Assembly: GCF_000014285.2 (NCBI RefSeq)
Contig: NC_008343.2
Location: 1,452,501 to 1,516,500, forward strand
Direction of reading: 5' to 3'
Source of the DNA: Granulibacter bethesdensis CGDNIH1
GTDB taxonomy: Bacteria; Pseudomonadota; Alphaproteobacteria; Acetobacterales; Acetobacteraceae
DNA length: 64,000 bases
Positions 19,587-27,511 of this stretch are shown here, piece after piece. Below the pieces are notes generated by a model that ran no database searches, was not told the DNA's origin, and saw only the letters and a list, made by a program, of their open reading frames with translations. Positions within the stretch are counted from its first letter, which is position 1; every line of letters starts with the position of its first letter. The translations under genes were made by a program, and so were the position numbers.

Positions 19587-19994
19587 CTAAAACATATTCA
19601 GTTGCAGTCTGGCATCTTCGCTCATCCGGCTTGGATCCCATGGCGGATCCCACACCGTTTCGACATGCACGGAGGTCACGCCGGGAACCGCCGCAACAGC
19701 ATGATGCACCTGTTCAGGCAGTTCCTGTGCGCTCGGGCAGGCAGGGGCAGTCAAGGTCATTTCGACTTTCACCTTGCCATCATCATGGATGTCGATAGCG
19801 TAGATCAGGCCAAGCTCGTAGATATTCACCGGTATTTCCGGATCATGTACGCTCGCGACCGCAGCAATCACCGCATCCTCCGTCACGGCGGGGCGCGTCT
19901 CACCATCCGGCGTCCAACTGCCATGGGTCGCTGGAGGGGCCACCGATACGGCAGCGTCATCTGCCGGCGCCATGTCGATCTTCGAATCAGTCAT
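19587..19994 (-). CDS. sufT: SUF system assembly factor SufT (DUF59/MIP18 family)
   Basis: With the ATG at 19994 the protein has 135 residues. The DUF59 domain (about residues 35-130) shows VIAAVASVHDPEIPVNIYEL, LIYAIDIHDDGKVKVEMTLT and the active-site-like ACPSAQELP. The end contains VETVWDPPWDPSRMSEDAR. SufT helps mature Fe-S proteins and is commonly co-transcribed with suf genes. The start is chosen because GAAGGATAG, which also contains the sufU stop, sits 9 bases upstream. Longer versions would run back into sufU. The gap to sufA is 24 bases. Confidence 0.92.
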   Translation of the reverse strand: MTDSKIDMAPADDAAVSVAPPATHGSWTPDGETRPAVTEDAVIAAVASVHDPEIPVNIYELGLIYAIDIHDDGKVKVEMTLTAPACPSAQELPEQVHHAVAAVPGVTSVHVETVWDPPWDPSRMSEDARLQLNMF

Positions 19995-20004
19995 GGTGCG
20001 TATT

Positions 20005-20496
20005 CTATCCTTCATCCAGCTCCAGCGCAGCCGAGAGGGCACGCCAGGGCAGCGTCGCGCATTTGATCCGGGACGGGTACTCATGCACCCCGCCCAAAGG
20101 TTGCAGGCGGCTCAGCGCCGCATGGCAAACCGGGCACTCCAGATCGGGCACCTGCCCGCTCCGGACCAGAGCATGAAACCCCTTCATCACATCGTGCGCC
20201 TGAGCACGATTTAAACCCCTCACCGTCTCTGCCATCAGATCAGCGGAAGCGATGCTGATCGCACAGCCTTTGGCTTCAAAACCGACTGCCTCAACGACCT
20301 CATTCCCATCATCCGGCATTCCGGTGGCGATAAACACCGTCACCTGATCACCGCAGAGCGGGTTATCGGCCTCCCTCGACAGGGAGAAAACAGGCAGTCT
20401 CTGGCCATGCAGGGGCTTTTTGCCATGACGCAGGATCAGGTCATGATAGAGATCCCTGACGTCATCATCAGCCATGCCAGCCTGCACTGCCGTCAT
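20005..20496 (-). CDS. sufU: SufU/NifU-type Fe-S assembly protein
   Basis: The 163-residue protein contains the three conserved Cys regions of the IscU/SufU family: NPLCGDQV (about residue 41), FEAKGCAIS (about 68) and RIKCATLPW. SufU-type extra sequence between the second and third includes PDLECPVCHAA. In Gram-positive bacteria SufU is the zinc-dependent sulfur acceptor of SufS, and a similar role is likely here since no sufE is present in the operon. The ATG at 20496 overlaps the sufS stop codon (ATGA), indicating coupling. An internal ATG at 20475 is also possible. Confidence 0.9.
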   Translation of the reverse strand: MTAVQAGMADDDVRDLYHDLILRHGKKPLHGQRLPVFSLSREADNPLCGDQVTVFIATGMPDDGNEVVEAVGFEAKGCAISIASADLMAETVRGLNRAQAHDVMKGFHALVRSGQVPDLECPVCHAALSRLQPLGGVHEYPSRIKCATLPWRALSAALELDEG

Positions 20497-21776
20497 GCCA
20501 GAAAATCCCTCACTTTCGTAAGAGTGTCGGCAAAGAAGTCGATTTCGTCCTGGGTATTGTACACCCCGAATGTCGCCCGGGCTGTCCCGGAGAGAGACAG
20601 GCGACGCATCAATGGCTCTGCACAATGATGACCGGCCCGCACCGCTATCCCCTGACGATCCAGCAGCGTCGCCACATCATGCGGATGACCATGATCGAGC
20701 ACGAAGCTGATCACACCACCACGATCAGCCGCCTGGCCAATAATACGTAAGCCCTCTATGGCGTTCAGACGCGCCAATGCATGGCGGGTCAGAGCCTGTT
20801 CATGCGCTTCCAGCGCCTCGTAACCGATCGCCTCCACATAAGCGATCGCGGCTTTCAGGCCGATTGCCTCGATGATGGCGGGCGTACCGGCCTCGAATTT
20901 ATGCGGTACCTGCGCCCAGGTGGAGCGCTCGAACGTGACTGAGCCGATCATGTCGCCACCGCCCATGAAAGGCGGCATGGCTTCCAGTAATTCACGTTTC
21001 GCCCAAAGTACACCGATGCCGGTCGGGCCGTAGAGCTTGTGGCCGGTAAAAACGTAGAAATCCGCATCCAGCGCCGTCACATCCACCCGGCGATGCACCA
21101 CAGCCTGCGATCCATCCAGCAGAACTTTCGCACCATGCTTATGTGCGAGGGCAATGACCTCCGCCGCCGGCACATAGGTTCCCAGCACGTTGGACATATG
21201 CGTGATCGCGACAAGGCCGACCTTGCCATCCGACAGCAAATGCGCAAAAGCCGCCATATCAAGCTCGCCAGCATCGGTTACCGGAGCAATACGCAGCTCG
21301 ACACCCGTCTCATCCCGCAGCATTTGCCATGGCACGATATTGGCGTGATGTTCCATTTCCGAAATCAGCACGGCACGACGGTCACTTTTCGCAAGGATGC
21401 CCCGCCCGTAGCTGTGAGCGACGAGGTTGATCGCTTCCGTGCTGTTCCGGGTAAAAACGATCTCCTCCCGTGCAGAAGCCCCCAGCAAACGGGCCACCGC
21501 ATCCCGTGTGGATTCATATTCTTCCGTCGTCCGCTCGCTCATCCAGTGCAGGCCGCGATGCACATTGGCGTATTGCGTACGCATCGCCTCGCTCATCGCC
21601 TCGATCACGCTGACCGGCTTCTGGGCCGAGGCACCGCTATCCAGAAACACCAGCTTTTTGCCACGGATCGTCTGCGACAGGATGGGGAAATCCTGCCTGA
21701 TCCGGGCCACATCGAAACCGGCCGTGCTGTGCTGCGTCTCCCGCAGCGCGATCTCCCTGTCGACGGTCGTATTCAT
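20493..21776 (-). CDS. sufS: SufS-type cysteine desulfurase
   Basis: This 427-residue PLP enzyme takes sulfur from cysteine for Fe-S cluster building. The PLP lysine is in FTGHKLYGPTGIGVLWAK and the persulfide-forming Cys in VRAGHHCAEPLM, in the short loop typical of group II (SufS) enzymes. The N-terminal domain has VFLDSGASAQKP and the cofactor-binding FTRNSTEAINLVAHS. It overlaps sufD by 4 bases upstream and sufU by 4 bases downstream. The length is slightly above the usual 406-415 because of a 20-residue N-terminal extension. Confidence 0.96.
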   Translation of the reverse strand: MNTTVDREIALRETQHSTAGFDVARIRQDFPILSQTIRGKKLVFLDSGASAQKPVSVIEAMSEAMRTQYANVHRGLHWMSERTTEEYESTRDAVARLLGASAREEIVFTRNSTEAINLVAHSYGRGILAKSDRRAVLISEMEHHANIVPWQMLRDETGVELRIAPVTDAGELDMAAFAHLLSDGKVGLVAITHMSNVLGTYVPAAEVIALAHKHGAKVLLDGSQAVVHRRVDVTALDADFYVFTGHKLYGPTGIGVLWAKRELLEAMPPFMGGGDMIGSVTFERSTWAQVPHKFEAGTPAIIEAIGLKAAIAYVEAIGYEALEAHEQALTRHALARLNAIEGLRIIGQAADRGGVISFVLDHGHPHDVATLLDRQGIAVRAGHHCAEPLMRRLSLSGTARATFGVYNTQDEIDFFADTLTKVRDFLA

Positions 21777-23098
21777 GCGGTTTCCGACGCTTCTTCATGC
21801 GTCCACCATGCATTGATCGCGCCGTCCAGAATGGCACGAGCCCCTTCATGCGACACGGTATCGATGGCTTCCGCCAGAAAAGCCCTTACGAGAATGGCAC
21901 GTGCCTGCACTTCCGGAACACCGCGGCTGCGCAGATAGAACATCTGGTCCGCATCCAGTTCGCCAACCGTTGCACCATGGCTGCATTTCACGTCATCCGC
22001 AAAAATTTCCAGCTCCGGCTTGGTATCGATCTCTGCCTCGTCAGACAGCAGTAGCGCGGCATTCATCTGATAGCCGTCTGTTTTCTGCGCCTCCCGCGTG
22101 ACCTCGATCTTGCCCTGAAACACGCCGCGTGAGCGTCCTGCCAGCACATTGCGAACGGCCTGCCGCGATGAACATCCCGGAGCGGTGTGGCGCACGATGC
22201 TGGTGATGTCTCCGACCTGCTGATCCCGCAATAACTGGGCGCCATGCACATGCACCGCTCCGCCCTCCCCATCGAGTCTGGCATGGAATTCGGCACGTGC
22301 CACCCGACCGCCCATGTTCAGCACAAAGGCCTCATATCGTCCCCGTGCCGCGACATCAGCAAAAACGGTAGCAATATGAAACGCGTGCTGATCCTCGTTC
22401 TGCCAACGGATATGCTCCAGCACCGCGTCCTCGGCCACGCTGATCTGCGTCACCGCATTGTGCAGATAGGTACCGCGACCACGACAGATTTCCACCAGAG
22501 TCAGGCTCGCCCCACTGCCGAGACGGATCGTATGGCGCGGATGAAAATCTACCGCCTCCCCCGACATATCAGAAGCCAGATTGACCAGCACGATCGTGCC
22601 GGCAGCAATCCCGGAGGAAATGGTCAATACCATGCCATCTTCGGCCAACATCGTATTGAGTGCCACCAGCGGCACACCATCGCTGCCAGTACGTTCGCCA
22701 AAAGCGGACGAATGTCCGAAATGTTCAAGGTCAATCCCGTCCCGGCTTCCCTCCAGCAGACCGGCGTCAGACAGATCGGGACGAAAACGGCCATCCAGAA
22801 AAACCAGGCGGGGTGCACCCAGATCAGGCACATCACCGAGCTGACGGCTCGCAGACCCATCCGTCTGTGTCAGGGGTTCCCGGAAACGAATATCGGCCAG
22901 CGGGCGCAGGGATGTATACTTCCACGCCTCCACACGCTGGGTAGGGAGGCCCGTCCGATCGAATACCTGGGCAGCCTCAGCCCGGATAGCCCCATCTCCA
23001 GGCATACGATCGCGCAATCCCTGAAACCGGGAGAGAAACGATACACCCAGCGTTTGCAAGGGCTGAAGAGCGACAACAGGCGGCTGAACGGCGTTCAT
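21773..23098 (-). CDS. sufD: Fe-S cluster assembly scaffold subunit SufD
   Basis: The 441-residue protein has the right-handed beta-helix core of the SufB/SufD family and the conserved C-terminal helical segment. That segment includes ELEIFADDVKCSHGATVGEL, whose Cys and His correspond to residues implicated in cluster assembly, and DADQMFYLRSRGVPEVQARA. It forms the SufBC2D complex with SufB and SufC. The gene overlaps sufC by 4 bases and sufS by 4 bases, so stoichiometric translation is likely. Confidence 0.95.
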   Translation of the reverse strand: MNAVQPPVVALQPLQTLGVSFLSRFQGLRDRMPGDGAIRAEAAQVFDRTGLPTQRVEAWKYTSLRPLADIRFREPLTQTDGSASRQLGDVPDLGAPRLVFLDGRFRPDLSDAGLLEGSRDGIDLEHFGHSSAFGERTGSDGVPLVALNTMLAEDGMVLTISSGIAAGTIVLVNLASDMSGEAVDFHPRHTIRLGSGASLTLVEICRGRGTYLHNAVTQISVAEDAVLEHIRWQNEDQHAFHIATVFADVAARGRYEAFVLNMGGRVARAEFHARLDGEGGAVHVHGAQLLRDQQVGDITSIVRHTAPGCSSRQAVRNVLAGRSRGVFQGKIEVTREAQKTDGYQMNAALLLSDEAEIDTKPELEIFADDVKCSHGATVGELDADQMFYLRSRGVPEVQARAILVRAFLAEAIDTVSHEGARAILDGAINAWWTHEEASETA

Positions 23099-23844
23099 GC
23101 GGCCTCCTTGATCACTGCGGCATAGCCTTCACGCTCCAGTTGGCGCGCCAGTTCCGGCCCGCCGGAGCGGATGACCCGGCCCCCGAACAGCACATGCACA
23201 TGATCAGGCACGATATGATCGAGCAGACGCTGATGATGCGTGATGATCAGCGCGGAGAAATTCGGCCCCCGCAGCGCATTCACGCCGTCGCCAACGATTT
23301 TCAGGGCGTCGATATCCAGCCCGCTATCCGTCTCGTCAAGAATGGCAAGGCGCGGGCGCAGAATGGACATCTGCAAAACCTCGTTGCGCTTTTTCTCACC
23401 GCCGGAGAAGCCGACATTGACGTTCCGCTTCAGCATGTCATCCGGCATCGACAGACGCTTTGCCTCGGCGCGGGCGAGTTTCAGGAAAGCGGAGGCATCC
23501 AGTTCCTCCTCTCCGCGCGCACGCCGCACCGCATTCAGCGCGGTACGCAGGAAGTTCATGTTGTTGACGCCCGGCAACTCGATCGGCGACTGGAAAGCAA
23601 GGAACACACCAGCGGCGGCCCGTTCCTCCGGCTCCATTTCCAGCAGTTCACGCCCTTCGAACAGGGCGGAACCGCCCGTTACTTCATAGCCTTCATGCCC
23701 GGCCAGAACATAGGACAAGGTGCTTTTCCCGGACCCGTTCGGACCCATGATTGCATGGACCTCACCTTGCGGCACTTGCAGGTCGATGCCCTTGAGGATC
23801 GGTTTATCCTCGATTTTCGCGTGCAGATTTTCGATCTTGAGCAT
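23095..23844 (-). CDS. sufC: Fe-S cluster assembly ATPase SufC
   Basis: The 249-residue ABC-type ATPase starts MLKIENLHAKIEDKPILKGI. It shows Walker A GPNGSGKST, the ABC signature FSGGEKKRNE and Walker B RLAILDETDSGLD. It has no membrane domain, as expected for SufC, which drives conformational change in SufB-SufD. The start at 23844, four bases after the sufB stop, is chosen over an upstream frame that would overlap sufB by 60 bases and add unconserved residues. Confidence 0.97.
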   Translation of the reverse strand: MLKIENLHAKIEDKPILKGIDLQVPQGEVHAIMGPNGSGKSTLSYVLAGHEGYEVTGGSALFEGRELLEMEPEERAAAGVFLAFQSPIELPGVNNMNFLRTALNAVRRARGEEELDASAFLKLARAEAKRLSMPDDMLKRNVNVGFSGGEKKRNEVLQMSILRPRLAILDETDSGLDIDALKIVGDGVNALRGPNFSALIITHHQRLLDHIVPDHVHVLFGGRVIRSGGPELARQLEREGYAAVIKEAA

Positions 23845-23848
23845 CGTT

Positions 23849-25345
23849 TTAACCCACCGAACCTTCCAGACTGATGGCCAGGAGTTTCTGTGCCTCCACA
23901 GCAAACTCCATCGGCAATTCCTTTAAAACTTCCTTGCAGAAGCCATTGACGATCAGATTGACCGCATCTTCTTCCGACAGGCCCCGGCTGCGGCAATAGA
24001 ACAGCTGATCATCCGCGATTTTCGATGTCGTGGCTTCATGCTCGATCTTGGCGGTCGGATTGCGGCTTTCGATATACGGCACTGTATGCGCACCGCAGAG
24101 ATCGCCGATCAGCAGGCTGTCGCACTGGGTGAAATTACGCGCGTTCTGCGCCTTCGGCATCATCTTGACCAGGCCGCGATAGGTATTGTTCGAATGCCCT
24201 GCGCTGATGCCTTTCGACACGATTGTGCTGGTCGTGTTAGGGCCGATATGGATCATTTTGGTCCCGGTATCGGCCTGCTGGCGATTGGTCGTGACGGCCA
24301 CGGAGTAAAATTCGCCAATGCTGCCCTCACCCAGCAGCAGGCAGGATGGATATTTCCATGTAATGGCCGAACCGGTTTCAACCTGTGTCCAGCTGATCTT
24401 GCTGCGCGCACCACGGCAGGCACCACGCTTGGTCACAAAGTTGTAGATACCGCCACGGCCTTCGGCATCACCCGGATACCAGTTCTGTACAGTACTATAT
24501 TTGATCTGCGCGTCATCAAGGGCCACCAGCTCCACCACCGCGGCATGAAGCTGATTTTCATCACGCTGGGGTGCCGTGCAGCCTTCCAGATAGCTGACAT
24601 AGGCCCCGTCCTCCGCAATGATCAGCGTGCGCTCGAACTGACCGGTGTTTTTCGCATTGATGCGGAAATAGGTGGACAGTTCCATCGGGCAGCGCACCCC
24701 TTTCGGGATGTAGACAAAACTGCCATCAGTAAAGACAGCGCTGTTCAGAGCCGCATAGAAATTGTCGGAGGCCGGCACCACGCTGCCCAGATACTGCTTC
24801 ACCAGTTCCGGATGCTCCCGCACCGCTTCGCTGATTGAGCAGAAGATCACACCGACCTTGGCCAGACTTTCCCGGAAAGTGGTGGCAACCGACACGCTAT
24901 CGAACACCGCATCCACCGCAATACCGGGGGACGCTGAGGCCGGCAGTGCCTCCGCCCCCTCCACACCGGCCAGAAGCGCCTGCTCCTTCAGCGGAATACC
25001 GAGTTTCTCATAGGTTCGCAGCAGCTCGGGATCGACCTCATCCAAGCTTTTGGGGCCGGTTTTTTTCTTCGGAGCGGCGTAGTAATGCAGATCCTGAAAA
25101 TCAATCGGTGCATGTGCGATCCGCGCCCATTCCGGCATCTCCATCGTCTTCCAGGCGGCAAACGCCTTGAGACGCCATTCCAGAAGCCATTCCGGCTCTT
25201 CCTTGCGGCTGGAAATCAGGCGGATCGTATCCTCGGTCAGGCCCTTTGGGGCCATGTCCATTTCGATCTCGGTTTCCCAACCCCATTTATAGCCGGATTC
25301 CGTGACGGATTTGACGGCATCAAGGGTTTCAGCAACGGCTGGCAT
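23849..25345 (-). CDS. sufB: Fe-S cluster assembly scaffold protein SufB
   Basis: The 498-residue product is the main cluster scaffold of the SUF pathway. Recognisable segments include [19 protein letters not shown], the beta-helix with [20 protein letters not shown], and the catalytic-Cys segment [18 protein letters not shown] near residue 430. The C-terminus is [20 protein letters not shown]. The length matches other alphaproteobacterial SufB proteins. It lies 12 bases after the regulator gene, so the two are surely one transcript. Confidence 0.97.
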   Translation of the reverse strand: MPAVAETLDAVKSVTESGYKWGWETEIEMDMAPKGLTEDTIRLISSRKEEPEWLLEWRLKAFAAWKTMEMPEWARIAHAPIDFQDLHYYAAPKKKTGPKSLDEVDPELLRTYEKLGIPLKEQALLAGVEGAEALPASASPGIAVDAVFDSVSVATTFRESLAKVGVIFCSISEAVREHPELVKQYLGSVVPASDNFYAALNSAVFTDGSFVYIPKGVRCPMELSTYFRINAKNTGQFERTLIIAEDGAYVSYLEGCTAPQRDENQLHAAVVELVALDDAQIKYSTVQNWYPGDAEGRGGIYNFVTKRGACRGARSKISWTQVETGSAITWKYPSCLLLGEGSIGEFYSVAVTTNRQQADTGTKMIHIGPNTTSTIVSKGISAGHSNNTYRGLVKMMPKAQNARNFTQCDSLLIGDLCGAHTVPYIESRNPTAKIEHEATTSKIADDQLFYCRSRGLSEEDAVNLIVNGFCKEVLKELPMEFAVEAQKLLAISLEGSVG

Positions 25346-25357
25346 GGCAGGCTCCTG

Positions 25358-25888
25358 TCACTCCGCGACGGACAACACGGCATGCTCATGGCACGCCCGG
25401 GTCTTATAACCGCTTGAAGAGGATTGCGTAGGCTGGGGTGGTAAAACGTTACCGAGAGGGGTACCACCCATCGGCTGCCTTGCCATATCGGCAAGGCTGA
25501 TGGAGGACAAAGCTGTCGCAATCGCGTGGTTGACCATATCCCATCGTCCCCGCATCGGGCAAAGGCAGGCAGCCTCACAATCCGGATGCGCACCCTCAAC
25601 ACAGGCGGTCAGGGCAATCGGTCCTTCCAGAACCCGGATCACATCGGCAATGGAAATCTGATCAAGGAAACGATTCAGGCGATAGCCGCCATGGGCGCCT
25701 CGCTGCGAGACCACTAATCTTCCAACCGATAAAGCCTTGAGTACCTTGGCTACGGTTGGTTCCGGAACACCGGTAGCAGCCGCAATACAAGGCGCCGTCT
25801 GGACCCGCCCTGATGCCTCACCGGACTCTGCGGCCAGACGGATCAGCACCACTACCGCATAGTCTGTCAATTTTGACAGCCTGAACAT
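25358..25888 (-). CDS. sufR: Rrf2-family SUF operon regulator (SufR/IscR-like)
   Basis: The 176-residue protein begins MFRLSKLTDYAVVVLIRLAA and has the winged-helix domain of Rrf2 regulators, with the recognition region GVPEPTVAKVLKAL and wing RGAHGGYRLNR. A cysteine cluster, CVEGAHPDCEAACLC (about residues 90-104), would bind an Fe-S cluster used to sense iron or Fe-S status. It heads the suf operon and probably represses it when clusters are plentiful. A 19-bp palindrome starts 10 bases upstream. The ATG at 25888 has AAGG 8 bases before it, and a GTG three codons earlier is less likely. The C-terminal 50 residues are not conserved. Confidence 0.9.
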   Translation of the reverse strand: MFRLSKLTDYAVVVLIRLAAESGEASGRVQTAPCIAAATGVPEPTVAKVLKALSVGRLVVSQRGAHGGYRLNRFLDQISIADVIRVLEGPIALTACVEGAHPDCEAACLCPMRGRWDMVNHAIATALSSISLADMARQPMGGTPLGNVLPPQPTQSSSSGYKTRACHEHAVLSVAE

Positions 25889-25897
25889 TTGCCACAC

Positions 25898-25916
25898 CTT
25901 AACTGGACCAATTAAG
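25898..25916. promoter_or_regulatory. palindromic operator upstream of the suf operon
   Basis: The sequence fits CTTAAnTGGnCCAnTTAAG, a perfect 19-bp inverted repeat with three unpaired positions. It ends 10 bases before the sufR start codon and overlaps its Shine-Dalgarno AAGG. The placement directly in front of an Rrf2 repressor gene suggests an autoregulatory binding site. The motif is seen directly; the binding protein is inferred. Confidence 0.65.
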
Positions 25917-26101
25917 TCCTGTTTTGTAGAAATGGACTACCCTTATTAAAAGATCAAGAGTGAAAATTTTAGGATTTTAATCCTATAGCAAAAACATTAT
26001 TAAAATATGCGTTATTATAATAATTTATTAGAATTATTAATAAATTAATGAATTTTTCTAAAATGATTTGCCACCAAAATATCTTATTTTGAGATATTTA
26101 G

Positions 26102-26130
26102 TTGACATTAAACAAAAAGAGCTTTTTACG
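26102..26130 (+). promoter_or_regulatory. candidate promoter of the pilus operon
   Basis: A perfect -35 hexamer TTGACA (26102-26107) is followed after 17 bases by the weaker TTTACG (26125-26130). It lies 55 bases before the first pilin start in a very AT-rich spacer (25920-26185), which otherwise shows no coding frame. AT-rich DNA makes chance matches likely. Confidence 0.35.
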
Positions 26131-26185
26131 TTAACAAAATTGTGTTTCTCGCTTTCTTGAAAATTTTTCTATAAGGTTCTAAGGA

Positions 26186-26704
26186 ATGATCCTAAAAATT
26201 TTCAGCTCCAATAAAAATAGCAGAATAGCAGCCATTATTCTGGTTGGAGCGGTTAATTCTCTGATCCCTCTCAAGTCAATCAGTGCGGCAACCACTACAA
26301 CAACCTTTCAGGTCACTGCAACTGTACAAGCCTCCTGCATCATCCAGGCTACAAATCTTTCATTTGGTAACTACAGTGGCTCGCAAACCGATGCGACATC
26401 CACGATCCAGGTGACCTGCACGAATTCGACGCCCTATAATGTTGGACTCAGTGCTGGTACGGGTTCTGGTGCAACAGTATCAAACCGTAAGATGAGCCTG
26501 AACTCAACTTCAGCCCTTCCTTATGCCTTATATTCAGACGCGTCACGCAGCACAAATTGGGGCAACACCCCTAATCAGGATACAGTCAGTGGAACAGGGA
26601 ATGGTTCAGCACAGAGCCTGACCGTCTATGGACGTATTCAAACAGGCAATTACCCTACTCCCGGATCCTATGCAGATACAATCACAGCAACTGTCAATTT
26701 CTAA
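26186..26704 (+). CDS. spore coat U domain (Csu-type) pilin subunit
   Basis: The 172-residue protein has a signal peptide (cleavage probably after ISAA, about residue 35) and one SCPU domain. The domain shows VQASCIIQATNLSFGNYSGS, IQVTCTNSTPYNVGLSAG, LPYALYSDASRSTNWG and the donor-like C-terminus SYADTITATVNF. Such proteins are major subunits of archaic (Csu) chaperone-usher pili used for surface attachment and biofilm. It is the first gene of a four-gene cluster. AAGG about 9 bases before the ATG supports the start. The codons are much richer in A and T than those of the flanking chromosome. Confidence 0.88.
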   Translation: MILKIFSSNKNSRIAAIILVGAVNSLIPLKSISAATTTTTFQVTATVQASCIIQATNLSFGNYSGSQTDATSTIQVTCTNSTPYNVGLSAGTGSGATVSNRKMSLNSTSALPYALYSDASRSTNWGNTPNQDTVSGTGNGSAQSLTVYGRIQTGNYPTPGSYADTITATVNF

Positions 26705-26746
26705 AAATATTATTTTTAGTTTTTGTAGGAGAAATCATCAAAATTT

Positions 26747-27511
26747 GTGGTGATTTTTTGTTTTAACACTGCCAAAATCCCTGAGATATTGATGCTGATA
26801 TTTAATTTTAAACAAACAGCTGCTGTCTTTAGAATATGTCTGACTTTATTTTGTCTATTGACAGTCAGCAGTAAGATTTATGCGCAGGGAATCAGCATTA
26901 CGCCTGTCAGCATATCATTAGCTTCAGGGCAAATGACCTCCATGGTGACATTAACGAATTCAGGAGATGCGGACCTGTCATTTCAAGTCCGTAGCTTTAA
27001 GTGGGATTCGTCCCCAGAAGCCCCCTATCATCTTACACCGACAGATCAACTTTTGGTCAGCCCACCACTTGGCACCATTCCACCGCATAACAGTCAGATA
27101 ATACGTATTGTGTTACGCCGGGCCGCAACCACCACTGAAAACAGCTATCGGATTCTGATTGACCAAATCCCTGCCCCAGGCACAGCCGGTATAGTCAATG
27201 TCGCTATACGTCTGTCTATCCCATTGTTTGCAGCCCCACCATCACCCGTCAGCCCACATCTGCAATGGTCCATTGAACGATCCACTGCAGGAACTTTTCT
27301 CATTGCTTTTAATACAGGAGGAAAACATCTGAAAATTTATGATGTTTCCCTGTCCAATGGCAAAAAAAATATAAAAATCAAAGTAGAAATATCCCCTTAC
27401 ATTCTTCCGCACACAGCACAAAAATGGAAAATACCTGATAATATTGAAAATACTGGGCAAATAATTATTTTAGGAAAATCAAATGAAGGAGATTTCAAAG
27501 AAAAAGTATAA
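26747..27511 (+). CDS. periplasmic pilus assembly chaperone (PapD/CsuC-like)
   Basis: The product is a PapD-like chaperone with a signal peptide ending near SSKIYAQ. The first Ig domain contains SISLASGQMTSMVTLTNSG, FQVRSFKWD and the G1-strand-like NSQIIRIVLRRA, followed by ENSYRILIDQIP, the usual F1-G1 region that caps pilin subunits. A smaller second domain follows. The start is uncertain. The GTG at 26747 gives 254 residues with a poorly spaced AGGAG, while the ATG at 26792 starts right at the signal peptide (239 residues). It overlaps the usher gene by 29 bases. Confidence 0.85.
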   Translation: MVIFCFNTAKIPEILMLIFNFKQTAAVFRICLTLFCLLTVSSKIYAQGISITPVSISLASGQMTSMVTLTNSGDADLSFQVRSFKWDSSPEAPYHLTPTDQLLVSPPLGTIPPHNSQIIRIVLRRAATTTENSYRILIDQIPAPGTAGIVNVAIRLSIPLFAAPPSPVSPHLQWSIERSTAGTFLIAFNTGGKHLKIYDVSLSNGKKNIKIKVEISPYILPHTAQKWKIPDNIENTGQIIILGKSNEGDFKEKV

